A stretch of 64,000 bases of DNA from Juglans regia. Taxonomy: Eukaryota; Streptophyta; Magnoliopsida; Fagales; Juglandaceae. Numbering within the stretch: position 1 is the first letter of the stretch; each line of letters begins with the position of its first letter. Of this stretch, positions 34,789 through 46,401 are shown piece by piece. The position numbers were made by a program, and so were the translations under genes. Under the pieces are notes generated by a model. It was given only the letters and a program-made list of their open reading frames with translations. It searched no databases and was not told the DNA's origin. The stretch spans positions 10,472,622 to 10,536,621 of the forward strand of contig NC_049907.1 of NCBI RefSeq assembly GCF_001411555.2, given 5' to 3'.

Positions 34789-35523
34789 ATGGATTCCAAG
34801 CGAAATAATTTTGTAAGGTTAGTTTGTTCAAGCCCGAGTTCTTACCCCAACAGTCTCCATTTATTTGCTCGGTTTCCTCTGGTTTGGAATTTGACACTTT
34901 AAATTCTTTCTTCCAGGTTTCAAAGTTGGAGTTCGGAGAAATCTTCCAGTTTTGAGCATCAACATTCCATGAACGATCGAAAATATTCAAGAAACAGTTC
35001 TAGAACCACATTTGGCAGATTGTTTGAGAGTTTTCGGAGAGGATTGTTTGAGAGAGGGTCTGAGACAAATAAAAGTTTGGAAAACAACCCAATAAGCATC
35101 CCTTCTCATGTAGATGGTCAGCCAGGAAAAGATCACTCAGGTCCTAGGAAGACTAAAATCCATGATCCTCAGGATCAATTTCTTCAAACATGGAACAAAA
35201 TATTTGTGCTTTCTTGTGTGATATCAGTGGCATTGGACCCGCTCTTCTTTTACACCCCAGTTTTGAAGGTGGATGATGAGAAGCAGAAATGCTTAAGCTT
35301 TGATTCGGACGAAACTCTGGCGATTATTGCTTCTGTTCTTCGTTCAGTCACAGATGCTTTCTACGCAATACATATATACTTTCAGTTTCGAACTGGAATT
35401 ATCCCACCTAGTTGTCGTGTGTTTGGAAGAGGAGAGTTGATTGTTGATACTATGGCAATCGCGAAAAGATATTTGTCCACATACTTCATTATCGACATTC
35501 TGGCAATCCTTCCCTGCCCACAG
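34789..35523 (+). pseudogene. CNGC-C: cyclic nucleotide-gated channel, exons 1-2 only (3'-truncated)
   Basis: Exon 1 is 34789-34817 (ATG to GTAAG|GTTAGT) and exon 2 is 34917-35523. They total 636 nt or 212 codons in one open frame. They encode the N-terminus (MDSKRNNFVRFQSW), the conserved KIHDPQDQFLQTWNKIF entry to S1, S1 (ALDPLFFYTP), S2 (SVLRSVTDAFY) and S3 (YFIIDILAILPCPQ). A consensus donor (CAG|GTATGG) follows exon 2. Only about 50 bp of intron 2 remain before the sequence switches at 35576 to the upstream block of unit 2, so exons 3-8 are missing. Those exons are present in CNGC-A in matching phase. On its own it could make only a short three-helix product. Confidence 0.88.
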
Positions 35524-35575
35524 GTATGGGTGTGATACTCAATCAATCTCAAGTATCTGTAATCTGGTTTCTTAC

Positions 35576-37433
35576 TAAGATTAAGGAAGTGTTTTTTAAT
35601 GATATTTTAAATTTATTTTATTTTTTAAAAATATTTAAAAGTGTAAAAAAATCAATATAAAAAATAAATTAAAAAAATACACATAGAAAAGTATATGTTA
35701 AGCCCAACCGGAGCCTCCAATGAGACTGTAGCATATCCATTTTAAATATTTTTAAAAAATAAAAATATAATAAATTGAGAGGAGTTAAGGAACCAAACGT
35801 AAAGAAATAACGAAAATATAATAAATCAATTATATTAATTAATACTAATTGATTTACACAATAAATTAAATAAAATAGAGAATAAATTATATTACCATAC
35901 ATACTAAAATATTACAGGACGTCAAATAATTACTACTTATCACCAATAATCATCTCCCAATAATACAAATATAATTTCCGAAAACTCCATAAACATAAAT
36001 TCATCAATTTTAACCAAACATATATACAATCCTCTACAAGGTATGGTATATGTTATATTATACTACCCTTTTATCCATAATAACAATATATTATATATTT
36101 ACAGAAATTATTAATACATACATATATATAATATGATAGCATATATGTATGGGATCTGGGATCAGGTCTTTCACAAATTAAAAGATCTGTACCATGCGAA
36201 CTTAATTATGAAATTTGATTTCAGAACAAATAGCGTTGAAGGTTGGAAAGCGTTGAGCAGCGACAGGCTTGCCAAAAAAGAACTCCGAAAAGATACCCTA
36301 GTGTTGACAGGCTTGCCGAAAAAGAATGTCAAAAAATTACCAAAAAGGTTTCGTTGTGTATGGGAATGGGACATTCATAGATCAGATGATCTATACCATG
36401 CAAACTTAATTTTGAAATTTGGTTTCAAAACGAGTAGCGTTGAAGGTTGGAAAGCACCAAGAGGCGACAAGCTTGCCAAAAAAGAACGCCTTAAAATTTA
36501 CCCTAGCGTTGACAAGCTTGCCAAAAAAAATGCCGTAAAAATTATGAAAAAAGTCTACAGCGAACCTGTGGCTTTGATACCATGTAGAAAATAAAATAAA
36601 ATAAACAAGGTGATGAGGAAGGGAGAGAGAGACTTTGAGGGATATATCTATGTTATTCTCAATCGTACTTAAATCATTACGTATATTCCTATTCAGCAAT
36701 CCTACATACAGTCGTGAAATGCACAAACGCCGTGCAGTCGTTTTGAAAAAAGAATGGGGTCCACTATTAAAAAATTAACTTCTTTTCATGTGGGTCTCAT
36801 ATTTATTCATTTTTTTCAAAATGACTGCACGATACTTGCGCACTCACGATTGCAAGTATTATTTCTCATTCCTATTTATAGGAAAATGATCAGGGTAGAG
36901 AAAAAATGAAAAATATAATAAATCAATAATATTAATTGATTTATGCTATAAACTAAATATGATAGAGAATAAGTCATATCCTTTGTGTTAAGAAACAAAC
37001 CCATACTTCATATTTATTGCTTTGTAAGTCAATTGTAAATACGGTGTTTGTACTTGTCCTTGCTATATTACTATGAGATTGAAATTATCATTTGCCAATT
37101 ATTATTTGAGAGAAAAATTTGACTTAAACAGCCAATTAAAAAAATAAAGAAAAGAAGACTATAAAGTAAAGAAAAGAATCTTATATTGAAATACATAAAT
37201 TTATAAAAACAACGTGATAATAGTGAGCGTGAGATTCGGACACCCATGAAGAAAGTTGCAGAATTTATATATTATAAGATTATATCTAATATTAATCTTA
37301 AAAGAATAAAGAAAAGAAGACTACAAAGTAAAGTCACATCCAAGTGGGTAATTAATTAAGAATCTTATATTAAAAATAAATTAGTTTATAAAAACAACGA
37401 ATAATAGAAGCAGGAGGGTGCCACCACAAAGTT
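35576..37433. repeat. Upstream block of duplication unit 2 (matches 8963-10927)
   Basis: Starts at the switch point in CNGC-C intron 2. It includes the second copies of the MITE remnant, of the 153-codon frame (36133-36594) and of the 175-bp MITE (36694-36868, TTCCTATT duplications at 36686 and 36869). The part after 36890 is upstream sequence of CNGC-B. Confidence 0.85.
36133..36594 (+). other. Second copy of the 153-codon open frame
   Basis: Differs from 9512-9973 at two residues by eye (V-to-D in WDIHRS and V-to-A in KKNAVK). The PBS-like sequence on the minus strand is kept as well. Nature is unknown. Confidence 0.3.
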
Positions 37434-38532
37434 ACAGAACTCAATAATTTCATGGAGGCTCACTTTGGTGGCTGACTTCATAGTCATCGCTCGCACGAAC
37501 TTTCTTCCGAGCTCTCTGCCTTCTTCTTCACGGAAGTTCTTCTTCAAATAACGAAGACCATTCTTGTTGTTTCACAGCATCCATGAAAGCAACACAGATG
37601 TAAGGAACTCCAAATATGCTCAGTTCTATGCATTTTCGTTCACTCTGTTTCAGTTTTTGTTTGGTAGATAAGAAACGGTTAGAAAATAAAATAAAAGAAT
37701 AATAACCCCAGAGAACAAGACCCTTTACACTGATATTCAGTCTGCTTAACCAGTTTCGCTTGGTAGATATGGTTGGCTTTTATTTTTTGTTCTATTTTTT
37801 TTTTCTTTCTGAAGCGCCGACAAAATTAGTAGATAACAGTTTAAATTTTTTCTTCTTCTCTTATTTCCTTTCACTCTACTCGGCAAACAAACAGAGAGTT
37901 GATATTTGATATTTGAGTGCAAACAAACGGACAGAGCTTTCGAGGCGAGAGAAGTTAGGCGATATGGGGACTGCCGGCACAGACTCTGCTGAAACAGAAA
38001 TATCAAAATAGCGTAGCGTGTCAGTCAGGCTGGGAGTTGTAACAGTTGTTGTTCGTTTAGACGACGAAAGGTGAGGTACCAGTAAAACACAACTATATCT
38101 AATTTTGTTTTTTTTCTCTGCAACCAAACAGATCAGGTTATGTCGGCTTTTTATTTTCTTCTTGTCTTTTTATCACCACTAGTACTCCAGTTGAGAAACT
38201 TGCTTTACATTTTGATCGTTTATCATGCTGTCTCTCAAGTACCAAAGTCTTCAATTCCAATTAATTTCTACTGCTGACTGTAAAAAGGGGATTAAGAGGG
38301 GTAAATATTAGTTGTCGCTTGACTTCAGAGTTGACTAGTCCCTGCTCTGAAGTATCAAAGTCTTCCTCATATTACGTAGCATGGGACATTCTGTAATTCC
38401 ATTGTAGAGAATATGGAATCTGAACTTCTACTGATCTGCAGCGCCTGGATTTCAGTTTTTGATATCTTTAACTAAAGTGTGTCAAAGTCACGAGTTGGGC
38501 TCTTTCTATTGAAGTTCTAATTGGCCGCAGGA
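37434..38532 (+). promoter_or_regulatory. Upstream region of CNGC-B
   Basis: The 1.1 kb before the CNGC-B start is homologous to 33584-34788. It includes pyrimidine-rich stretches near 37795-37870 that could be 5' UTR. I could not assign a TATA box or transcription start with confidence. Confidence 0.4.
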
Positions 38533-41500
38533 ATGGATTCGAAGCGAAATAATTTTGTAAGGTTAGTTTGTTCAAGCCCGAGTACTTCCCCCAACAGTCT
38601 CCATTGATTTGCTCGGTTTCCTCTGGTTTGGGATTTGACACTTTAAATAATCCTTTCTTCCAGGTTTCAAAGTTGGAGTTCGGAGAAATCTTCCAGTTTT
38701 GAGCATCAACATTCCATGAACGATCGAAAATATTCAAGAAACTGTTTTAGAGCTACATTTGACAGATTTTTTGAGAGTTTTTGGAGAGGATTTGGGAGGG
38801 AGTCTGAGACAATTAATAGTTTGAAAAACAACCCAATAACCATCCCTTCTGTAGATGGTCAGCCACGAAAAGATCACTCAGGTCCTAAGAAGACTAAAAT
38901 CCTTGATCCTCAGGATCAATTTCTTCAAACATGGAACAAAATATTTGTGCTTTCTTGTGTGATATCAGTGGCATTGGACCCACTCTTCTTTTACACCCCA
39001 GTTTTGAAGGTGGATGATAAGGAGAAGAAATGCTTAAGCTTTGAATCGGACGAAACTCTGGCGATTATTGCTTCTGTTCTTCGTTCAGTCACAGATGCTT
39101 TCTATGCAATACATATATACTTTCAGTTTCGAACTGGAATTATCCCACCTTCTCGTGTGTTTGGAAGAGGAGAGTTGATTGATGATACTATGGCAATCGC
39201 AAAAAGATATTTGTCCACATACTTCATTATCGACATTCTGGCAATCCTTCCCTGCCCACAGGTATGGGTGTGATACTCAATCAATCTCAAGTATCTGTAA
39301 TCTGGTTTATTACTAAGATAGCTCTGTTACTTTTTACAAGTCTGTGCATAAATACGTCGCTTATTATGAAACCAATCATAAAAAACTCAAGGAAAAAAAA
39401 AAAACATTATACGACTTGACGTGGCAAGCTTCTATATCAGTCGTGTATTTGTTTTGTTTGTATAATATTTATTTGCAAGCTGAATATTTATTAACGCACC
39501 TATCACACTATTGATGTTGTTGGAAGTTTAAACAAATCCAACGTATGAAGACTTTTGTACATTCTATGAATAAGACTTTTTGGTTTTTCAAAAGCGTCTT
39601 TTAATTTGTTAAAGTTATCTTTTTATTTCCAGATAATGTGTCCTTTTATTTTTTCAAAAGTAACTTAATGGTCATCAAGTACTATGAGTCTCATGTGCCT
39701 ATATAGAGGCCGTTGATGTATTGTAATATATTTTTCAAGAGAATAAAAAGAGAGTATGAAAAGTTTAAACAATTTTCTCCTTTCAAATTGGCATCAGAGC
39801 ACCAGGTCACGACAGATTCAAACTTTTCCAGAAATGGCCTCCAACTTTGTCTAAAAACAAATTTCAAAGCATTGAAAAGATAATTATGGAACGTGATCTA
39901 TCCAAATGAGAGCTCTGTTTGGGTCTCAAGATTTGTTGGAGATTGTTACAGATGGATTTGCGGAGTCCACTGAGTCACAAGAAGCCGCATACACTGTAAA
40001 TGAGAAGTGGACTCTTAAAGAGCAAAGAATAAAGGATAAAAAAGTATTATTCATACTCTAGGAAGGGTTGGATAACCTAGGTTTCAAACCCGGGCCAAAA
40101 CTCGATTTTTAAAAACCTAGATTCCGGATTTCGGGTTCTGTTTTTGTTTGGTCTACTGCTTTTTTGCCATCATCAAATTTCTTTTGGGTGTTGTGTTGGT
40201 GTGTAATTTACTTCTTCTACAGTCTAGAAATCTCTGGCTTTTGGTGGCCAATGCCGGTAATTGCTCTGTGGAACAAAATGCGAATACGAATATAGAACTC
40301 TAGGGTTATGCTGGACATGGTAGCTATACCAATTCCCTTTTGAGGAGCAATTCCGAGCACTGGCCGAATATCCAATTGGAGGCGAATAAGTCCGCGAGAC
40401 ATATTGGTAGGTTGCCGAGTTCCCCAACGATTCGGCAGTTATGAACTGCGATCTAGACGCAGAGAAATCGATGCTAAGGGGAGGGGAGATTTTCTTGAGA
40501 GATTTTGGTGGCGAAAGGACCACCTTGATCTTCTAAGCATGGGACATCGACGACGAAGCTCGATTGTATTCTTCGATCAGGTTGGCCAGATCTTCGCTGG
40601 AGGTGATTGGGAAAAAAATTCATAAACTCGGGTACCGAGTTTTAAACCCGTACCTAGACCAAAATATACTCGGATTTGCAATGTCGTCACCGTCCCAAAT
40701 TTTGTCCCGGCCGAAAACCGCAATTGGAATCCTGTTATCCAGGTTCCGATTCGGGCTAGAAAAAAAATCCGGCTCGGATGAACAGTCTTTGGTGAGATGA
40801 ATTCACCTGCAAAAATTATGAGGCGAGTTTAAGGCGCTTTACAGGAAGGAAGGCGAAATGGTGCTTGATTATTTCTCACAATTGTTGGTGATTGTGAATA
40901 GTTTTAAAAGAAATAATGAGAAGATCGATGACATTCGAATCATCGAAAAGGTCCTTCGATCCCTCTCTCCTAAATTTGAACTTGTAGTTGTAGCTATCGA
41001 AGAGTCTAAGGACTTAGAGAAGCTTACAATTAAGGAGTTGATGGGTTCTCTCCGAGTACATGAGCAAAGGATGCAAAAGAGTGTTAATTCTACCATGCTA
41101 GAACAAGCATTAGAGTAAAAAATGAATCTAAATGATTGAGAAAAATCTAGCTCCAACCGAGGTCGTGGCAGAGGTAGGGGCGTGGAAGTCACCAACGACA
41201 TGACCAAATTCAGTAGGAAAGTAGAAAGCTCAAGAGGTCGAGGTTGAGAACGAGGAGGCAATTGAGGAAGAGGAAGATCCACACTGCATGGAAGTGGAAA
41301 TACCAAGAACATCCAATGGCACAATTGTAACAAGTTTGGACACTCTGCCTCGGATTGCTGGAATAACAACAATGAACAAACCAATATTGTTGCAGAAAAA
41401 ACAAATGATACTGGTAGTGACACTACCCTACTTCTTGCTCATGATGACTCAAGTTCACAATGTAAAGCTTGGTACCTTAATGATTCTGGTGCAAGCAATC

Positions 41501-44466
41501 ACATGTGCGGAAAGAAAAAACTATTTTAAGAACTTATCGAAGGAATTTGCGGAAATGTGAACTTGGGAGACTTATCCAAACTCCTAGTTGAAGGCAAAGG
41601 GAGGAAAAACATTTATAAAAAAAATGGTAAAAACGAATACATCTCCGATGTTTCTTATGTAGTAAATATGAAAAGCAATATTCTCAGCCTTGGACAATTG
41701 CTCGAGAAGGGAGACATCATACACATGAAGGACAATTCTCTCACTTTGAGAGATGGATTGATGTGGAAGAAATGTGGCTCGTGTTTGAATGATCAGCAAT
41801 CGCATGCTCCAATTGCATCTTATAACAAAGTTCGAGAATTGCTTTTATGGAATCAAACTATTATATCAAAATGAAGATACTTCTGGGTGACTAGAACTCA
41901 AGCTGAAATTAAATTTGAGTCAATTGCTCAGCGTAAAAGAAGGAACTATACATATATGATATATGTTTAATTATGTGTATATCTCTCTCTCTCTCAGGTG
42001 CAAGTCTTACAATTTTGACGTGTTGCAGGTGGTAGTACTTTTGGCGCCGAAAGGGGAAGCGCGATTGTTGAAGAAAATGTTGAAGGCAGTAATCTTCTCC
42101 CAATATGTGCCGAGGCTTTTGCGGATCTACCCACTATATGTAGAAGTCACTAGGACCTCTGGCATTCTGACTGAGACAGCATGGGCTGGAGCTGCTTATA
42201 ATCTTTTCCTCTACATGCTAGCTAGTCACGTAAATTACGTAACCTTTTTTTTTTTGGGTTCAAATTCTTCAACCTATTAATCCAAGATTGTTTGTTAACG
42301 AACAATGTATGTACCAGGTAGTTGGGGCCTTTTGGTACTTGTTTGGCATAGAACGTCAGGTTGCTTGCTGGAAAAAAATGTGCAGTACGAACATTACGAG
42401 TTGTCTAGATCATGGTTTTTACTGCAGTGACGTTGATCCACATTTCGGAGATATTAGAAATGCTTGTCGTATTGTCGAACCAGATGATAAGAAGGAAAAC
42501 TCACCTAATGATCCGTTCGACTATGGAATATTTACTAATGTTTTGAAGTCTGGAGTGGTGGAATCAAAAAACTTTATAGACAAATTGTCTTACTGCTTCT
42601 GGTGGGGATTGCGTAGTCTGAGGTTAGTAATTATATATAAATCCTAAAAAAGATTCGGTCAACTTATAGTAAGTCATTTTTAACTTGTACCCTTCCTTTT
42701 CTTTCAGTTCTCTAGGCCAAAGCTTGGATACAACTACATATTTCTGGGAGATAGTCTTTGCTGTTTCCATAGCCATCGCTGGGTTGGTCTTATTCTCATT
42801 ACTTATAGGCAATATGCAGGTAATACTTTGGTCCTCATAGATTCTCTTGCCAATCTATTGCATGTTGTAGCATTATGAGAACATTTTCATGCACTTCTAA
42901 TTTTTCAATCCATGTACACCATGTCTAAACCTTCCAACTGATGGTTTTATACAGAATCAGATTCTCAGCTAATTCGTCAATATAAATTACCTTCGAGGTG
43001 TATTTTATTCTCAACATGAGTTCTTGTATTCTATTTTAGCCTTCTAGTTGCTATGTTACCAACGAAAACATGATGATATGCATCTGTTCTTTCTAACACC
43101 ATCCATTCAACTAAAAACCTATTCGCAGAACACTCATTGTTCTAGAATGGACTGAGGTGATATATATCATGTTTCTTGTGCTGTTATAGAAATATTTGCA
43201 ATCCACAACAGTGAGAGTAGAAGAAATGAGAGTGAGGAAGACTGATGCCGAACAGTGGATGTCCCAACGTATGCTCCCTAACGAATTAAGGGAGCGGGTT
43301 AGACGATATGAACAGTACAAGTGGCTAGAAACAAGAGGTGTGGAGGAAGAGAATCTCATCCGTAACCTTCCCAAGGATCTCAGAAGGGACATAAAGCGCC
43401 ATCTTTGCCTCGATCTTCTTATGAAGGTAATACTTCCCTTGATTGTTTTTGTGCATCATTTTGTCCTTTTTTTTAGCTAAGGTGTTCATTGAGTTAATTT
43501 TATCTTTAAGGTGCCCATGTTCAAAAAGATGGATCAACAACTGTGGGATCCGCTGGTTGATCGTCTCAAGCCAGTACTTTACACACAAAAGAGCTACATT
43601 GTTCGTGAAGGGGATCCAGTGGACGAGATGCTCTTTATCATGCGAGGAAACCTAGCCACTTTCACTACCAATGGTGGAATAACTGGTTTTTTCAACACTG
43701 CTGATCTTGGAGCCGGTGATTTTTGTGGAGAAGAGCTTCTTACTTGGGCCCTATATGCCCAGTCGTCGACCACATTCCCCCTTTCAACAAGAACAGTTGT
43801 GGCAAAAGTAGAGGTTCAAGCCTTTGCTCTAATGGCCGAGGATTTGAAGACTGTGGCTTCTCAGTTTCGGAAACTTCACAGCAAGGAGTTGCAGCACACT
43901 TTCAAGTAAGGCTTTAAGCTATGCCTATTAACTTTTTGGATAATTATTCCATATATCGCTATCAAAACAGAAAAAGATGATGGTTTTTCTTGCTTTGTTG
44001 CATTATCGTTGTCACAAAGAATTATTTATAATAACTTTAACACAAATATTCTTGAAGAGTTTAAAAAAAGTACAATAATCGCTATTTGAACTCTGATAAT
44101 CTTCCTCATCTGCGCGAATGATCCTTGATATAATTAAATATGCTAAAATCTGTCAGGTCCTACTCCCAACAATGGAGAACATGGGCGGCCTGTTTTATCC
44201 AATCAGCTTGGCGCCGCTACTCTAAGAAAAGCCATGAGAGAGCTTTGCGTGATGCTGAAGATAGACTGCAATTTGCTTTGGCAAATGAAGCTGGGACCTC
44301 GGCAAGTCTTGGTGCAACTATTTATGCATCAAGGTTTGCCGCCCATTTACTTCGAGCCTTGCGACGACCAAAGGGTGGACGCACCAGTACCAGAGCGCCA
44401 CAAAGAGTGCTACAGCTACTACCACCGAAGCCTGCTGTGCCAGATTTCAGTGCTGAAGGTCATTAA
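38533..44466 (+). CDS. CNGC-B: intact plant cyclic nucleotide-gated ion channel
   Basis: Eight exons with GT-AG introns: 38533-38561, 38664-39261, 42029-42229, 42318-42622, 42708-42819, 43190-43426, 43511-43905, 44157-44466. They total 2187 nt, giving 728 aa plus TAA, close to the usual 700-750. Domains: cytosolic N-terminus; S1-S3 about 100-209; S4 with spaced Arg/Lys about 227-247; S5 about 260-285; pore and filter SSLGQN about 378-383; S6 about 390-415; C-linker 416-494; cyclic nucleotide-binding domain 495-600 with phosphate cassette FCGEELLTWAL (565-575); IQ motif about 638-650. The family forms plasma-membrane tetrameric cation (often Ca2+) channels, regulated by cyclic nucleotides and calmodulin, used in immunity and growth. 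The match is best to Arabidopsis CNGC1-type (group I) from memory. Intron 2 is 2.8 kb and full of transposon sequence; splicing across it is assumed. Confidence 0.92.
39518..41875 (+). mobile_element. Copia fragment in intron 2 of CNGC-B (LTR, gag, protease)
   Basis: A 5' LTR from TGTTGGAAGTTTAAAC (39518) to TTTCA (39785) is followed by a TGGCATCAGAGC primer-binding site (39789-39800). Gag follows (MRALFGSQDLLEIVTDGF near 39905; then, after an insertion, VLDYFSQLL and RIIEKVLRSL, 40858-41118), then a knuckle (GHSASDCW) and protease (LNDSGASNHM, near 41480-41510), then a GAG-pre-integrase-like segment. There is no RT and no 3' LTR, and stops are present. It lies in the same direction as CNGC-B. 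Confidence 0.8.
40080..40795 (-). pseudogene. Captured PB1-domain gene fragment inside the Copia gag (copy 2)
   Basis: About 0.7 kb of foreign sequence interrupts the Copia gag. On the minus strand (about 40224-40625) it matches copy 1: LSPPKSLKKISPPLSIDF preceded by PB1-like codons. Its right end, GTTCATCCGAGCCGG on the minus strand, and CCCGGG/CCGG-rich flanks look like hAT subterminal sequence. A Pack-type (gene-carrying) hAT element is therefore possible, but paired termini and target duplications were not established. Confidence 0.55.
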
Positions 44467-45947
44467 TTAGTAGTATATATGGCGTTTCAAGTGATTATCA
44501 CGCAAGTTTAGTTTTCACAAACATTGTTCATGTGCAAGCGTTTTCTGTATGTAGGATGTGGTGTGTAACAATATGTACTAAGCAAACTCCCATCTTTATA
44601 TCTTAGAGCCATGTTTTCAGCCTTCTGGTGTCGATGGAGAGACTCAAATACATTGACTTTCTTCATCTCCATGAGTACATATTCTTTTCTGCCAAGATTA
44701 CGTATGGGGTGAGGTATTCTTAAGTATTCTGTGAATAATAATAAAAAAATAATAAAAAAATATTAAATAATAGTAAATAATAATAAAAAGTTAACGAAAA
44801 GTAATAATAAAATAATAAATAGTAGTTAAATATTATGAGAATATCTAAAATATTCTCAATACCCAAACTAGATATTTTCTAGTGTTTCAATTACGATAAA
44901 GTCCCTCTTCTAGCAGGATGCAGTGGAAATGTGAGATTTACACTGTCCAATTGGAGGCCGACACATCAACCTCCTATTTTATTTTACATTAAACCTCGAT
45001 GCACTGGATTATATATCCTATGCATAACGAAATCATGCTTCTGCATGCCGTGTTCATCCTTTTGTTATGTGAAGTGACAAGTCAGTGATCTGTTGTTAAA
45101 ATTCCTCTACGAGATTACAATGATGCATGATTGTAGCTTTATATGTAAATATTGTATTCGTTAGATGGCACCTGTGTCTTTCCTTACATAGCTTTTCTAT
45201 ACAGCTAGAAGTAGAGTTGTAAATGTCAACTTTTGATTTGTAAACACTATATAAATTAATGCAAAAGGCCATACAAAGTGTAGCCTATTTTATTTACATG
45301 GTTTCTAGGGAAGATAAAACATCCGGCCTGCTAAAGGATAGGCCCAACCCATCAAACCAAACTAAAGGACAAAATGGAAAGGAAGGGAGTAGGAGACCAG
45401 AAGTGACCATGGGTCAAGAGGGTAAGAGAAGGGTTTCAGAAGGAAGTGAGAAATTGAAGGGATGCTCAGACACGCCAAGGGTTAGATCTGACCTCCGCTG
45501 ACAGACACACAAAGGAACCAGTCACTTCCTTGCAAACAAGCACGCGCAATGGAGAGTCAGATAAAAGCATAGGGCCATATGACCAAGAGAGATCTTCTTC
45601 ATCTTCTTCTTCTTCAGCAACCTCTCCAAGAAGACATCTTCTCCAGCAGGAAGAGCTCCAGCTTTCTTAGTAAGTGAGAAATGAGAGGTCATGAGAGACT
45701 GTAAACAAGTATATTATAGTGGATTTTCCCTCCCCAAATGCCCGGGGACGAAGGCAACATGCCAAACCACGTAAATCTGCTTACTCTTACTTTCTCTGCA
45801 CTTGTTTTCCATTTACCGTCATGGACGTACGCATCGCCACCGTACAACCGCACTGAAACACTAACAAGGGCTCCAAACAACACCGATCAAGGCCCAAGTG
45901 ACTATTTCTCTCATTCAGTCCTGTTGTGCGATTTTCCAGCATCAAAA
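44467..45947. repeat. 3' flank of CNGC-B and LTR of Tat-like element, copy 2
   Basis: Matches 14664-16320 without the 15026-15200 MITE. The primer-binding site copy TGGCAATGTCTGTAGGA follows at 45949. No separate gene is seen. Confidence 0.6.
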
Positions 45948-46401
45948 TTGGCAATGTCTGTAGGATTCAATTTCCTCTCTTCGCCGGAGGTGCGAGAAGG
46001 ACGATTTTTTGGCATGCTGAACAATTACTGAGCGAGCAAATAACATCCACCCAAATAAGTATTCTTAGTTTTTTTAATTTTTACATTTACAAAAAATGTT
46101 GCTACAGAAAATGGATGAGTAAATCTTTTCTCGCCCAGGTAAGGAACTGAGCTCCTCACCACTGTTGCAGCTCAAAGGATCGGGCCACTTATCTTTCCAA
46201 TCCTAGAAATGTAGATAATGCAGAGAACACATGCACTCGGCACATGTACTAGCGGGCAAGTACTGGGCACTTAAGCACGTAGTATCACACAAGATACTGT
46301 GCACCCACATGCACAGTACCATGCACAAACACAAGTCATGCACATTGGGTGCATGACGTCGTGCACCTAGAAGCCTCGAGCCGAGAGGTACAGTGACTGG
46401 C

